Positions 46,980 to 60,600 are shown, counted from the stretch's first letter. The stretch is DNA of 64,000 nucleotides from Tulasnella sp. 424 (GCA_019633425.1 WSUB01000019.1:228941-292940), one strand, 5' to 3'. Numbers and translations: made by a program. Notes: generated by a model from the sequence alone, not told the origin.

Positions 46980-47937
46980 ATGTTGTCCGTCTTCAACATC
47001 ATCCGCATCTCCATCTTCTGTGAGTAGTGATGGGGGAACTTGGGGCGACGTGCGGGTTGCTGATCTTCGTCTTTATCTCTCCTTTAGCCGCCGTCATTGC
47101 ATGGTCATTGATCGTCCTCGGCGTTGCCGCTCACCTCAACACCATCCTCATCGCCAATGAATACACCCGATTCATCCCACTGGCAATCTTCATTGCCGTC
47201 GTGACCCTCCTCATCATCCCAGCTTTGATGATCTTTGGTTTCGTTCGGAAACCATTCATGATCCAGCAAGTTCGCTTGGAGTTGGCCTTTGTCGGTCTCT
47301 TGGGACTCTTGTGGTTCAGTACGTCGAATCGACTTGATTCTATGAAGTGCATCCATCGCTGACGACGCCCTTCTACTTCTAGTTCTTGGCATCTACACCG
47401 CATCTGCACCCGACACCGAAGTCGAATGCGACTTTGATGGTGATGGTACCTTCGAGGAGAGCGACGAGTGTAAGTCTAGACACTTTGATTTCTGGCCTCG
47501 GTCCTGAAGCTGACCATCTATCTGCCTATCCAGTCTCCACCAGCACGTTCTATGCTCAATATCACGCAATCGAAGCCTTCTCCATCTTCAACGCCATCCT
47601 CCTCATCATCTACTTCATCCTCCTTCTCCTCCTCTCCATCCGCCAATCCCGCGCAGGCTACACCGAAGTCTGGCGCGAGCCTACCACGACCTACCCATGG
47701 TTCGGCGTCGACAGCGGTATGGCTCCAAAGGGTGGTGCTCCATTGACCGACTTGCCACCTCCCGTTCTGTCAAAGGGCAAGTTCGGCAAGGGCGCGACGA
47801 AGGATGGTCAGGTGTTGAGCGGACAGCTGCCAAGTACCGGCAACAACGAGACCAGCGAGCAGCCAATGAAGGCTGGTGGGCACTACATCATCTACATCCC
47901 ACCGCCAGCTGGTGCTGCCGCTGCTGACCGCAGGTAA
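46980..47937 (+). CDS. MARVEL-like four-helix membrane protein
   Basis: Exon 1 starts MLSVFNIIRI; introns at about 47019-47090, 47320-47380 and 47470-47532 join in frame. Four hydrophobic helices are seen: the start segment running into AAVIAWSLIVLGVAAHLNTI, FIPLAIFIAVVTLLIIPALM, LELAFVGLLGLLWF/ILGIYTASA, and after a short acidic Asp/Glu loop, IFNAILLIIYFILLLLLSI. This is the MARVEL pattern. The cytosolic tail is Gly/Pro-rich (GVDSGMAPKGGAPLTDLPPP, then HYIIYIPPPAGAAAADRR). Fungal members are often plasma-membrane or septum proteins, but nothing in the sequence fixes a role. Confidence 0.78.
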
Positions 47938-48794
47938 TCTGGCCGATGATGAGGGTTTCTTCTTTGCAAGTTTATAGACGATTGGAGGCTCCCTTTTCCT
48001 TGTGAACAAGGTCCTCTGACGATGATTCATGTTCTCATTCTTTTTTGTACGATTTATCATCTGCGATGTGTTTTTCGACTTCGTTTTTTTCCTTCCCCCC
48101 TTCGTTGTCAATCTTTTTGGGTTTTGCCTTTTTGTTGTAACTTTATCTACCTTGCCTTGTATTTCATACGAACTCCGCTCTTTTGGGCTTTTTCACTGGT
48201 GTCTCTCCTGGAGCATGCTCCTTGGAGAAGGGGTTTCTTGGCGTTTTTTTTCCTTCATGATATTTGAAATAGAACTGAAGTTACGGACTTGTATACTGCC
48301 TTGCGTGTGTGCGTCATCCCTCTACGAGTCTTTGGTCTGGGAGCGCTTTTGTCTTGGAACGGCAGAGCGTTACGGAATAGTGTGTCATAATATGTATTGA
48401 GAGAAGCCGCTCGACTTTCCCCGACTGCTATGCGTTCACTCTCTATTCCCAGCTGTCGTAACAACGAGACCAGCCCATGCGGAGAACGGAGGGCATGAAG
48501 CCGAGAGGGCTGCCGGTGGCGACTTTGTGTTGGTAGGTTGGACAAACAAGGATCTCTCCGCTCTCTTCTCAGCGGCGGCTCCCTTGATTGAGACTTCCTG
48601 CAGCCAGGACATACACTGCCCGTTCAGGCAGCCCTCTCCCACTTCTCTCGCTGGCAAAAAGCCTCCCTTCTCTATACTCTCTTATCCCAACGGTCCTCTG
48701 TGAGGTCGGCTCTGTACAGCTCCTATAACGATACCAACTTTCAATCAAGACCACAATTTCTGTGTTTGAAGAGGATATACCCTAAACTAAATTG
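47938..48794. other. Intergenic, MARVEL to TBC gene
   Basis: 857 nt with a T-rich first half (48040-48260, likely the 3' UTR) and a mixed second half upstream of the TBC start. No gene recognised. Confidence 0.5.
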
Positions 48795-51700
48795 ATGATG
48801 GATCGACAAGACGCCCAGTCAGTCTGTCACTCTCTCAAGTTGAACGTGCATGCACGCCGCAGTTCTCATCTCATGATCATCTCTGTTCCCCCTTCTCCCC
48901 AAATCATAGGATGCGCGCTTTCGAAGAGATACTCGACCCGATGTCGATGAATCGTAAAGTGGACTTGGACGGGTTGAGGAGGATATGTTCCAGAGGTGCA
49001 GTGGAAACGACGCCGGATCAACAACCCCCGGTCACAATTACAACGCTTTATACTTACGGGCTGTTCCTTGTCTCTCCGTCTTTAAGGCATACCTGATCAA
49101 CCTCCTTGGATTCGACCGCGCGTGTGGAAGTACGTCTCGGGCCAGTTGCTCAGCGAATAGGGCGCAGTGAGCTAAAGTTGGGTTTCCCGTGTAGGCTTTT
49201 ATTAGGCTCTCTGCCGCCAGAAAAAGATCTATGGGCTACGGAATCGAAGAAGAGCCGGGAGCGATACTATGTATGGCATTTCAGCTGCCGGAGATCGTCG
49301 CGTTCTGGGCTGACTTGGATTGGGCGTTTGTAGGATCTTGCGACGCAGTTTCTCGATGAGGTCGAGCGAATGCCCGAGGTTAGCTTCACGTGTCTAAAGC
49401 CACGGAACGCCTCGTTCACTGACACACAAACCTCTCGTTATTCATCGCCTCCGCCAACTTTGGGCTGCGGCATGTCTATGCCTTCTCGATTTACCTTGAT
49501 TTGGAAACCGACAAGCCAACCTACCCACTCTCCTCACGGGACAAGCTCCTCGACACCATCGCCAAAGACGTCTCTCGGACCCAACCTCGAGTACCCTTCT
49601 TCCGCTCCTTTATCGAACCTTCAGCACTTTCGCCTTTGTCGCCGTTACCGCATGGATTCGTGCTCAGCGAGGACGATGAGGAAGGGACGACCATACCGCA
49701 ACGTATCGAGAGTGCTGCTGCGTTGTTCGAGAGGTTGGAGATGATTCAAAAAGCGTTAAGAGCTCCGATGCCAAGCAGAAAGAGCTCACTCGCTCCGTCG
49801 GAAGGGTCCTTGGAGGCACCGAAGACGCCGCAAATACGCCTCTCGCCTTCTATCGAGGAAGAGAACCAGTCGGACTCGGAAGGGGAGGACGAACCGCTAA
49901 GGAAACAACCTTCAGAGGCTTCCGGTCCTCCGTCCGTCTCTGTGACCTCGCCAACTTCACCGACGGGCGTCGAGCTGCTCCCATCCCATGATCTACCGAA
50001 ACCAACTCCAAAACACTCGCAAATCCTCCTCCGAATCCTCTACCTCTTCTCCGTAACACACCCACATCAGCCTTACACCCAAGGCCTCAACGAACTCCTG
50101 GCACCTCTGTACCTTGCTCTGTGCATGGACCTGGACGAAAAGGAGGCGGTACACGCGGAAGCCGACGCATTCTGGCTGTTCTCCGAGATGATTGGCGAGG
50201 TCGGTGCGGTCGTTGGTGAACCTGGAGATTGGAGGAGTCCGTCGCCTGGAGAAGCCGCTCTACCCGTCCCTGGTGGTAGTGGGGCGGCTCAGAACGGCGT
50301 GAAAGGAGCGATGGCGGAATTGAGCGCCAGGCTGAAGTGGGCTGATTTGCAACTCTGGGAGGATCTGACGAGGAAGAGCTTGGACCCAAGGTTACCGTAT
50401 TACTCTTAGTGAGTCTTCATGTGACGCTGCTACTGAAACGGCGTGATGCTGATGCTTGTGCAGTCGCTGGATCGCTTGCCTCCTCGCTCAGGACTTGCCG
50501 ATAGGAACGGTCTTGCAAGTTTGGGACACCATATTCGCTCAGCCGCCGAGCACGCCCGATTCGAATCCACGGATATCCTTCCTCCTCAACCTCTGCACCT
50601 CGATGCTCATCCGCTTACGGTTCCGTTTGATCAAGACCGGAAACGCTGCTGTACAGTCTGGTGGTCTGTGGGACGACGAATACGTTGACGCGGATCAGGT
50701 TATAAAAGCCAAGATGGGAGTCCCTCCAACCGCGGACGAAAGTGGAGTGATGGGCGAAGGCTTTGTCGAAGGCATGCAGCTTTTGCAAGCCTACCCGGTT
50801 CAAGCCATTGGAATCGACATGATCATCGATGGAGCCCGGGACCTTACCGCAAAATGGAATAGGGAGGAGGAGCTGAGAGCAAGAGGACCGTCAGCCGTAA
50901 CAACAGTTGGTAACCGCTTGACCAAGGCCATCTGGAACGGTATCACGAACACGTCAGCGATGCAGGATGATGAGGCCAGCGATGACGAAGACGAGGGTCA
51001 AATGACAGAAAAAGAGAGCAGGAAGGCTCCTACAGTCCAGGAGATTGAGCAAGCCGCAGCAAAGGAGACACCAACGGTTGCTCCTCAGGGCGGAAGTGCG
51101 CTTCCAGCTGCTGCTAGATGGCGATATGCTGTGGAGTCGTTCAAAGATAGCGATGCTGCCGCCGCCTTGAGCAAGAACGCCACAAACTGGAGAGTGGCCG
51201 CACTGGATGCATGGAAAGGCACACCCGCGACGTCTGGTGCGCCAAGTGACGTGCGGTCGCCTCCTCCGTCAGAGAAGGGTCTTCCAGATACTCCGCTGTC
51301 TCCAACGTCCTCAACAGGCTCCGTTGCATCGACTTCAAACCCTACCGTAGCCGCGACTTCCAAACTGAGGCAATATGCCGAGGCTTTCCGGTCAAGTGAC
51401 ACCGCCGCTCAGCTCAGCAAGACTTCGACGAATTGGACAGCTGCTGCTCTGGACAGGTGGAATAGCCGACCCGCTCTCTCTTCGCCGCTCAATCCTAGTG
51501 CCACTCCCGCCCCTCCAGCCCCTCCAGCTGAGACCGGCCCGGAGAGCGCGCGGACAAGAGGCGGAAGTTTAGGATCATGGACAGCTTGGGGAGCTAAAGC
51601 TGGATCACTTTTGGGTGGAGGGAAGAGCGGTCCGCTCAGCCCTACTCAGACGGACAACCTGTCACCGACGTGGGTTCCTAGTCAATTAGCTGACAACCGG

Positions 51701-53188
51701 ACCTCGTTACCTGTTCCTTTGCGTGAACGAGACCCCCCGTCACCCCAGTCGCACTCTCGAGAACGAAGCAGAAGTGGAGATGACAGATCGACGAGTCCTG
51801 GACTTCGTCCACCTAAATTCGCCAACCCGAGAGATAGCCTCGTCGGTTGGAATGAAGCGGGTGGTCCGAGGGATCCGATCGAGGAGGCGTTGGCAAAGGC
51901 TCGCGCCGAACGCGCTGCGGTTGAAGCTCGCGAGTCCTCGCCGGAAGAAGGTTCAACCTCGTCAAGAATAGGCAAGAGCCTCCAATCGGCCTTAGCATCC
52001 TTGTCCGGCAGTTCTAGGCCGCCGTCTCCACCGCCTCCAGTCCCCGTCCCTCCCCGCCCGCTCATGCTGGGAACTGCTGCGGCGAAGACATTCGCTTCAC
52101 CCACGACTAGGACCGCCCCTTCTTCGAGCCCGCGGCGACCTTCAGCTGACTCCAGACCATCGTCCATTTCGTCAAACGCTTCGTCCATCTTACCATCGAG
52201 CGGAAGATCCGTCACGCCGGTTCCGAACAGGGCTTCTCAATCGACCATCGCAACGTCTGTGCGCCCCGACAGTCCAGCGGGTACTATCCCATCAGATACC
52301 GAACGAAAGAGCAGTCGGGACAGCATTGGCGAGAGGCCTGGGTTCGTCCCATTAAGAAACGGTGTGGGCAGACAGACGGGCTCGGCGACGATCATGCGGA
52401 AGTCGCGTGCCGCCCATCCTCGTGGCAGGGCAGCGGACGCAGGAATGGAAGGCGATTCTCCGTTATACGCTTCCCCCATCTCTCACGAAACCTCTCCGGC
52501 TACTCCGCTCTCAAAGGTTCCTGAGCTACCCAAGGATGTCAAGAAGTATGCATTGACTGACGGTCCCGTCGCCAAACCTGCGGAGCCTCAGCGGTACTCC
52601 CTGACGGATGCACCTTTGCCTAAACCTGCTCTGAAACTCTCTCCCAAGCCTCCTGCTGCTGCCTCCCCCTCTCCCGCTCCGGAATCGCCCGTCCGTACCC
52701 ACGCAGACGGCTACTCCTCTGCGGGCTCCGCTGCTGGAGTACCCGTTCTTCGTCCTGGGCCTGCTGGCATTCGGAAAAAGCGGATGTACGTCCCCAAGAA
52801 ACCCGCCCTGCAAGTTATGACTTCCCAGCATCCTGAACCGGATGAACTTGGGATGGTAAGCCACAGTCGGGAAGCCAGCGTGGACGAGTATGGCCGCGGT
52901 CTGCGGATGCCATACATGTCCGATGGCTTGACGACGCCACAACCGCTTACTCCTAGCGCCAGTCAGCTTCTTGATGCTCTGAAAACGCCGACATCCGCGG
53001 ACGCAGAAATCCGTCCCCGCTCTCCTCTGAGAAGTCCGCGAAGAGGGAAGAAGGTTCCGTCCCGCCCGACTTCGAAGGTTATGTCGGAAGAGGACGGCGC
53101 CAGAGCGGATGATGAAGATGGGTATGAGGACCTTATTTCTGCGTACAGCGAGGACGACGGTGGCCACCCACGTTCGTATGCGATGTAA
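48795..53188 (+). CDS. TBC-domain Rab GTPase-activating protein, TBC1D13-like, with long disordered tail
   Basis: GAP that turns off Rab GTPases. Exon 1 (MMDRQDAQ) is followed by MRAFEEILDPMSMNRKVDLD and GLRRICSRG. Two introns later come IPDQPPWIRPRVWKLLLGSL and PPEKDLWATESKKSRERYY, then DLATQFLDEVERMPE. The Arg finger lies in IAKDVSRTQPRVPFF and the Gln finger in HPHQPYTQGLNELLAPLY. HAEADAFWLFSEMIGE and, after another intron, RWIACLLAQDLPIGTVLQVW with ISFLLNLCTSMLIRLR complete the domain. An acidic Ser-rich insert splits it. The last 700 residues are low complexity (Ser, Pro, Ala, Arg), with two diverged copies of a 35-residue motif (51113-51226 and 51361-51475). Total about 1,300 residues. 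The exon joining near 49390-49500 is uncertain. Confidence 0.87.
51113..51475 (+). repeat. Two copies of a 35-residue coding motif in the TBC tail
   Basis: Copy 1 (51113-51226) reads WRYAVESFKDSDAAAALSKN and then ATNWRVAALDAWKGTP. Copy 2 (51361-51475) reads LRQYAEAFRSSDTAAQLSKT and then STNWTAAALDRWNSRP. The pattern SD-x-AA-x-LSK-x2-TNW-x2-AALD-x-W stands out from the disordered surroundings. Confidence 0.8.
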
Positions 53189-56100
53189 AATGGGTTTGAG
53201 GCATCGGTTTTTTTCCTGTTGGTGTATCCCTTAACGTCTACTTTAATGAATCTTCTTGTATCTCCGATTCATTTACTCGGAAGAGTCCTTATCGCGTCTA
53301 AGAAGTGTGTTGCTACCCAGCTGGAGTTGTGGAAAGCGTTCTATTGACAGCTGTCAGCGAGTGCCTCGAGACAGTGACTGACGTGGGGCCGTACCATTAA
53401 AGTAGATGGAAATTCTGTATTCCAGCGCACCCATTACTTTGCCATCATGTTAAGGTTTAGCAGGGACCCAAAGGGGTTGATACTCTAAACAGAAATTTTC
53501 GAGATCGGAGACGATTTCACTTCGGCTTCCATAGATGCTTCCGCGTTCGCAGGGCATGCATGCGCAATCCTCCTTCAACGAATCGCATGTTATCGAGACA
53601 CTGCATTCTTTCTTATTCTCGTCCCACGACTAGTGGGCGGACCCGCGACCAAACCATTGATATCTGTCGGAGACTACTTGCTGTCAGATCGTTGACAGAC
53701 TGGGCAAGCGAACTTGGCGGGGCCAGGGATGGTCGCCGGCGGTCTTTATTATTTAGCCATCGCCGAGCCCGTATAGTGCTTATACCACGCTCACGGGTCG
53801 GATGGTTGGCTTGTGCATGGATCAAGTGTTGCCGGACTTCATGTTAACGATACGACCCCAGACCGTCTCAGTGGCTGGCGGACGCACCGTAATGAATCAG
53901 ATGTTTCGGAGTCATTATTTTCAGGTAGGATCTGACTTCCCATAGTTGGAGTGGGCATCTATCCTCGCTGGATTGACGATTCGGGGGTGAGAGTCCAGTG
54001 GTCTAACAGCAGGTGGGTGAAGGGGACGAGGTGTGCACATCCATATTAGATAGATAGTGCAGAATGCTCTAGCTTGTAAGATAAAACGCGTTTACAGTGT
54101 GTGCTCCTGCAGGTTGGAGCGCTAATGAAAGAACGAGGTACGATGGTCACACTTGTGCGTAAATAATTTGATTTGCATGTTTTGGCGTCTAAATGCGGAC
54201 AGGGTACCTCATGCATCAACGGATATCTCGAGCTGTGGATCTAATTTACGTGGGAATACATGCTGCAAGTGCTAGGGAGGGGTTGGAAGGAGTCGGCTTC
54301 CTCGTCACCCTTCTTCCTGACTCCGACCGGGCGAAGACGAGGAGGTCTAGCGTCCGAACCGTTAAGGCGAACGAGAAGCCCAAATGGGATGTCACCCAAT
54401 CAAATGACTCATTTCCGGGGGTTGAATTAGTGTTAGTTTGGGTACATTCTAGTCAGAAGCCAGGAAGGCCGAAGCCTAGGCCAAGCTCTCGGCGTTCACG
54501 CCATTGTTTTGTTTCAGACGAACTTCGAAGACCTGATTGTCCGCCCAGCCCGGAATGACCAGTTTGATTCAAGCTCAGCCTCTTAGAGGTTTACGTACTT
54601 ACTAGCTGCATGACCAGAGCGAGAACACAAGGGAGTGCGATGGTGGACCACCAACTGGCACCGGGACATCCCGGTCCCAGATTTTCCAACAAATGGGGCC
54701 ACTATATGTTCTCCGCCTTTTTTGCCACGGTATAGTAGTTTAAATGGAGCTATAGGACAGTAGAGAACCGGAAGTATGGATCTTTCATGAGCTTTCGCTG
54801 TTTGGATGAGGAGCTCTCTTCGGTCGGTTCGGGTCGATGGAAAAGCCTTGACAAAGACCACCAACTCGTTCCGAATAATCCACTAGGCGCCAAATATAAA
54901 CAGACTGAAAATTTTAGCAGAGGCTAATTCACCGGAATGAGGCAAAGCTGAACGGTTGACAAGCGGAGAAGTCGCGGTTTGAAGAAGATCAAAGCCACTT
55001 GGAGTCTTGCCTCCTACCTCTATACTAGCTGACAGATAATTTGATATGAGGCGCTGGAACCCTGCTATGATAGGAGGCAGCGGCTGAATCATGCGGAGCC
55101 TTTTCCTGAACGACCCCGCGATGTACGGCATTACTCTGAAGCAAGGGAGGTCGGCAATCCCATATTGCCTTCTACGTGGATCCAGAGCAAACTTCCACTG
55201 CTGCGGCTTGCTGAGCGGGGGTGGCCGAAGAGTGTTTTGATTGGTGAGCGGACGCTGAATCCCGGTCATCTTGGGCCGAGCGGGAATCTAAAAAACCAAG
55301 GCCTTTCGTGCGCTTGAGTCACTAAATTAGGCCACGAGCTGACTGCAAGCTCTATCTTCGAGTTTCTACATTGGAAGCTTTGCGGTCAAACTCAGCTGCG
55401 AATCGCGGGGGCCTCGGAAGACGAGGATTAGCTGTTGGTGGACCAAGCATCTTCCCACAGCTCGAGTCCAAGCGCTCGGCCCCTTTCGCTAGCAAAGCCA
55501 TTGGAGAGTTCAAAGCCACTGGGGCTAGAGCTGTTCTAGGATGGAAAGGCTAAAAATCCCTGAGACGGCACAGCAATGGTGTTGGAAGGCATGCATTGTC
55601 GACGCGGTTGAGGCATGGAGGGGCATGTAAGTAGAGAGAACGATAAGAGCCTAATCGGAGATTCCATTTAAAAGTGAGTTTGGAGGTGTTAGAGAGGTTA
55701 TTGGAATGTGGCAGGACGCAAAGTAAAATTCAGCTAGAGTGATTGGACAGCGTCCTGGAACTTGGAAGATCCGTTTTAAGGAGAGGGCGTTTGGGGTGAA
55801 CAAGCGTAGAAATGATTGAGTTAATGGATGTACTGTTCATCCTAGCGATCAATAGGCTTATTCCGAATGCGTCCTTTTGAGTAGTTAATAGGAGTCATGG
55901 AACAGGATATCTATGGAGACCGAGTCCTGGGAACGATGTGTTTCGGGATCTATACCGGGGTGTGGGAATGGGCACTGAATAGAAATGCAATGTGGCTTAT
56001 GAAGGTAGAGTTGCGTTTCGAGGAAGTTGTTTACCGAATGAGCCGCATGGTTACGCCCACGCCGGAACGCGGGATTCTAGCGCCCTGCGTCTTCCCTGTA

Positions 56101-56640
56101 CATCCCCTCCACTCCTCCAGAGTGGACTAGAGGTCGGTGGGCAGACGAGATGGCGAGTGCGGCGAGGAGCGGCGGAAGCCTTTGTTCTTGTGATGATAGA
56201 GAAGTGTAATGCGGGCCTTTGAGCGTTTTCCGCAGTTGGGTTGAAATGTGTACAGGCTGTACATGCAGATACTAGCTAGAGTGTATTGTGTTTCAAGACG
56301 CTAAAGGGGGATGCGAGGGAACACGTGGGATTATTTTGAAGGGGACCAAGACAGATTCCCGACAGCTCGATCCCTTCCCTCTTCCATTTCGCAGCACTAT
56401 TCATCCATCCCTTAGGAAGGTGTGAAAAGCGAGAGACAGTTGAGAGTTCTTCTTCCTCTTCCCTCTGACAAGCTCTCCCTCTTCTACTACCACCACCATC
56501 TCTCTCTTCTTCTCGTCGTCGTCGGCTGGTCCGACTCAAGTCCAATTCTCTTACAGCACACTCCTTACTACTAAATACATCTTCTCGGCAACCGCACCCT
56601 CTCCCCCCAAAGCAACAGCACTCTTTTTCCCCTGTCACCG
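53189..56640. other. Gene-poor 3.4-kb interval
   Basis: The longest stretch without a convincing gene in the right half. Minus-strand frames at 54583-54864 and 54883-55269, and plus frames at 54193-54558 and 55371-55553, have no known domain. The block 53900-56200 is lower in GC than the genes and could contain decayed mobile DNA. The last 300 nt (56340-56640) are the CT-rich promoter and leader of the RFX gene, part of which (from 56583) is duplicated downstream. Confidence 0.45.
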
Positions 56641-57676
56641 ATGGCGTTGAATAACCCTCTCGCTCATTCAAGGTCTATCTCAACCTCTTCCTCCCACTCG
56701 GCCTCGTCTGCTGCTCTCTACGGCGCGTCAGACCTGGGATACGGCTCTGCAAACGCCTCGCCTTTCGCTCGCCATCTCAACTCTCTCAACGGCCAAAGTG
56801 CTCATAACCGTACAATCTCGGGCGCGTCCACATCGGCGTTCACCCATATCACCTCTCCGGCCGATTCACCTCCAGATCTCGCACTCGGCGCTGGCGCTCC
56901 AAACTCGTCTTCCCACTACAACGGCCTTTCAGCTGGTCACCAGTCAGCTTTCAAATCCTCAGCACTAGCAAGATCAGCTCCATACACGCAGCGCAGTCGG
57001 TCTCGTCCTTATGATACTCTCTCCCATGGGCACCATTCTCTCGGGGGTCGCACGGGACTAGGAGGCGCACCGGACGAATATCCCGGCTTCTCATCCTCCG
57101 CTCAATCTTCTTCTCGCTCTTCCTCTTCCTGCTCAGACGCAGAGCAGGACGATATCTCTTCCCTCTCCATGTTCCAACAACCCTCTTCATCCTCCTATCA
57201 TCCTCACCATTTGCAAGGCGCTGCCGCCGCCCTTGGAGGCCAACAACCAGACTATTCCGGTCTTTTCGTCACCCCGCCGCCAGCGCACCACCAACCGCAA
57301 GGGTATGGCATTCACCCAAATCAGCTCGGTGGTATCCCACATCATCAACAGCACCAACAGCATGGTGGTCCTTTCTCTGCTGGTGGGCTGAGCGCACCCC
57401 TCGATCCTGCAGCGGCATTCGGTGGCATGGGACAGGGATTGTCTGCTGAAGCTCACCTCGAGCAGTTGGCCGCCAACGTTCGCTCCTCGACAACTACGAC
57501 CGCATCAGACCGCGCAAAACAGGTCTTCGTCCAAGCTTGGTGAGTCGACGCGCGCACTCGCACACACATTTCTCCCCTTCACGTCCCTTTCCTCCCCCTT
57601 CCCCTTCCCAATTCCAGTCATCAATTGAATTGAATGCCCCCTTCTCATATACTTACATAATACTAACCGAAATAAA
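56583..57676 (+). repeat. Duplicated unit, parent copy (RFX exon 1 and flanks)
   Basis: A 1,094-nt block covering the last 58 nt of leader, exon 1 and the first 137 nt of intron 1 of the RFX gene. Its 3' part recurs at 62921-63214 and its 5' part at 63215-64000. The two downstream copies meet exactly at parent positions 57676 and 56583, which defines the unit ends as a head-to-tail duplication. Confidence 0.88.
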
Positions 57677-60600
57677 ATTTGATCGAAGGCTCTCTGCAAA
57701 CTATGCTCCTTATCCAGATGGGAATGTACCTCGTCAAGGCCTTTACAACTCTTACCGCCGAGTCTGCGATGCGTACAACATCCCACACATCAACACCGCT
57801 ACCCTCGGAAAAGCCATTCGTTTGTGCTTCCCTAACATCAAGACCAGGCGGTTAGGCGTACGAGGGAACTCCAAATATCACTGTGAGTCATAACCATTCG
57901 TGGCACAAAGCCTTTCTTTCTCTTTTTTGCTTTTTTCTTTCACGTCCACCTTCCAATTCCGTGTTCTGGGTGGTAAACCGTGCACCCGTTCGGGGTCCGC
58001 CTTTATTCCGGACAGCCTTCCACTCCACCCACACACACACACGTCTACGTCCTCCTTTTCTCCGCTCTCCCCTTGCAGTGCAACCTCTCTTTGCAAAGGG
58101 CATGGGCCTCGTCCTAGAGGGACAAAGTGTACGACATCATTGCAAATCCACGTGGGCACGGCCGCCACATTCCCCTTCCGATCTGGAAAGCGGTTACCCC
58201 TTGACCCCCTTCTTCCCTGGCTCACACGATTGTCAAGTCGTATTCGGTCACCGGTGTCTAGGACATCTTGTTCGGTGGCTTACATACCTCCATGTCTCGT
58301 TTTTGGTCCGCCCTGATCGCCACTTCGAGCCACCTCCTTCATTTACTTTACACCCTGTGCCGTCATTTATTTTCGACCCTACTCGCCTGCTGACCGCTTT
58401 TGGATTTGTTTTTCTGTTTCATCATGACCAGATTGCGGCATCCGGCCTGCGACTGTCGCCGAAGCCGAGTTCCTCCAAGACTTTGTGCGCCGAACTACAA
58501 ACCACGCTGCTATCGCTGCCTCGTCTCGTCGTGGTGCCGCCGCTGTCGCGGCTGCCCAAGCCGCCCAAGGAAACGGAAGCGACGAGGAGGATGACGAAGA
58601 TAGTGAGGTTTCATCTTCTGGTGGTGCTGGCTTTGCGGATTCAAAGGACTCGAGCGTCCCTCCGACGACGTTTGGATTCGGCAATACTCATTCCAACGCC
58701 CCTGCTCCCCTCGCGCCCAGCAATGCCCCGCATCCTCTCACCCTTGGGGGAGGTCTCAAGAGCCCAACGTTGTACTCGATGCTTGGAGATGACAAGACGC
58801 CCACCACCAACACCTTGCTGTCTGCTCATCAGGCTGCCGGTCTGAATGGACGAGCCGCGAACAACGGGTTGACCTACGGTATGGGCCATGCGCAGATCAG
58901 GGGAAGGAGAGGTGTCGGAAGCGGCGACTCGCAAGTGTCTCCCTCGAACGCTACTCCTGGAAGCCGACCGGGTACAAGCTCTGGCTTCGCTGCTGGCTCC
59001 GCGGCTCCTGTTAGTGTCAGGTCACTGCCAAACTTCCCCTCCATCAACGAAGCATTGGGCATCGACTCCAAGTCCTCAGGCAACGCCGACGGTTCTTCCG
59101 GAGACAACGCTTCCGCTGGCTCTCCGTCCTCTCAGAACGGCGGCTCCCCGCATCACCAAGCTGCAATCGAAGCGTGGAGATGGTTCGAAGATCATTTGGA
59201 TGGACTCTTGGAGAGCGTACGCGGCTGGAGGTTCGATCAGTTTGAGATCCACGTGCGGACCTTTTGGGCGAGTTTGAGTGGAGATTATCGGGAGGTCGTT
59301 CACGCTCCTGCTGTTGCTGGTCTAGTTGTGAGAGCCGATGCCGTGGTTTACGATGTGAGTGTGTTAGGCTGTGGAAAAGTTGACCCGAGACTGATGGATT
59401 TTTGGTGATTCAGGAAATCCTCGAAATCCTCCGGACCCAGATGCTCGCCACTATCCCTCCTCATTCCCTCGCCAGCCTCCGTCAGCTCGCCGAGAAGATG
59501 GAGAAGATCCTTCTGCTTGCGCTCGAAGGGTACGGCAACACCTTTGTCGAACCAAAAGTCGAGCTCGGCGCCCGTTTCGGCCATTTGGTCCTCCGCTTCC
59601 TCGACATGTACCAAGTCACTCAAGCCCTCACCTCCGTCCTGTCCAACGCTCAACAAGTCGCCGACATGCGCCGTGCATGGTCCGAAGTCGACTTCGAGTC
59701 AGTCCGAAACCAGTCCGCTTTGGTGTGCAATTGCCGGCATGAAGATCTTCAGCAGCTGCTCGAAGTCAACTTTGTGGCCGTTTTGGATGGATTGGTCGCC
59801 AACGCTCAGCTTGGTGGACTGGTTGGAAGCACCGAACCCGTGAGGGATATCATGAATTGGGCGGATATGTGCTGCGAGCGGTTGATGGGCAGGGCAAGCA
59901 GTGGTGCCGATGGAGAGGAAAAGTCTACGATGAGCTCGAGGAGTGTTTTGATTCGGTGGGGATATGTGACGAGCCAGGTTATGAGGGACTTGGTGCGTGG
60001 ACTGGTCGCCTTCGAATACGGTTGCATGCTGACAGGCAATGATCTCCTAGACAATCCGAAGCGATCCTTCTTTTGGAGCTTTCCAGATTTTGAAGCTCTT
60101 CCTCGACGATTGGATCGCTCTCAACGTCCTTCGAAGCGTCGCCCTCTCAACCAACTCGGTGCAGGCTTCCGTGGAGCCAGTGATGCAACACCAATACCTC
60201 GCTCTCAGCCCCATGCCTGGACAGGAATTCACTGGAACCGCTACCTCGACCGGAAACGCCGTCCTCCCTACCCACCAGCATCACAGCTCGCTCACCGCCC
60301 AGCTCATGGACCACACGCCAACCACCAGCAGCATGCTCGCCGCTCTTCACGACTTCAATGGTACCCAGCAGGGGAACTCGTCCAATCAGGGATCCCATCA
60401 TCACCCTCTCGCCAACTCGACCACGTTCGACGCCCCGTTTTCGTATGGAAGTGTAGAAAGTGGATCCTTCAGCGAATACGGCAGCTCCTTCGACATGTCC
60501 TTCCTGAACGGAGCTCACGACGTCCCCGTCGAGCAAGCTCATTCCCCAGCCGCTCAGTCAGTCGGATCGTCAGCAAGCGTGGCCGATCTGACCGCTGGTG

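Noticed and set aside
52526..53167. A 213-codon minus-strand frame
   Set aside because: It lies wholly inside the TBC gene tail. The plus-strand frame is longer, has the family context and codon-driven composition; the minus frame is a shadow.
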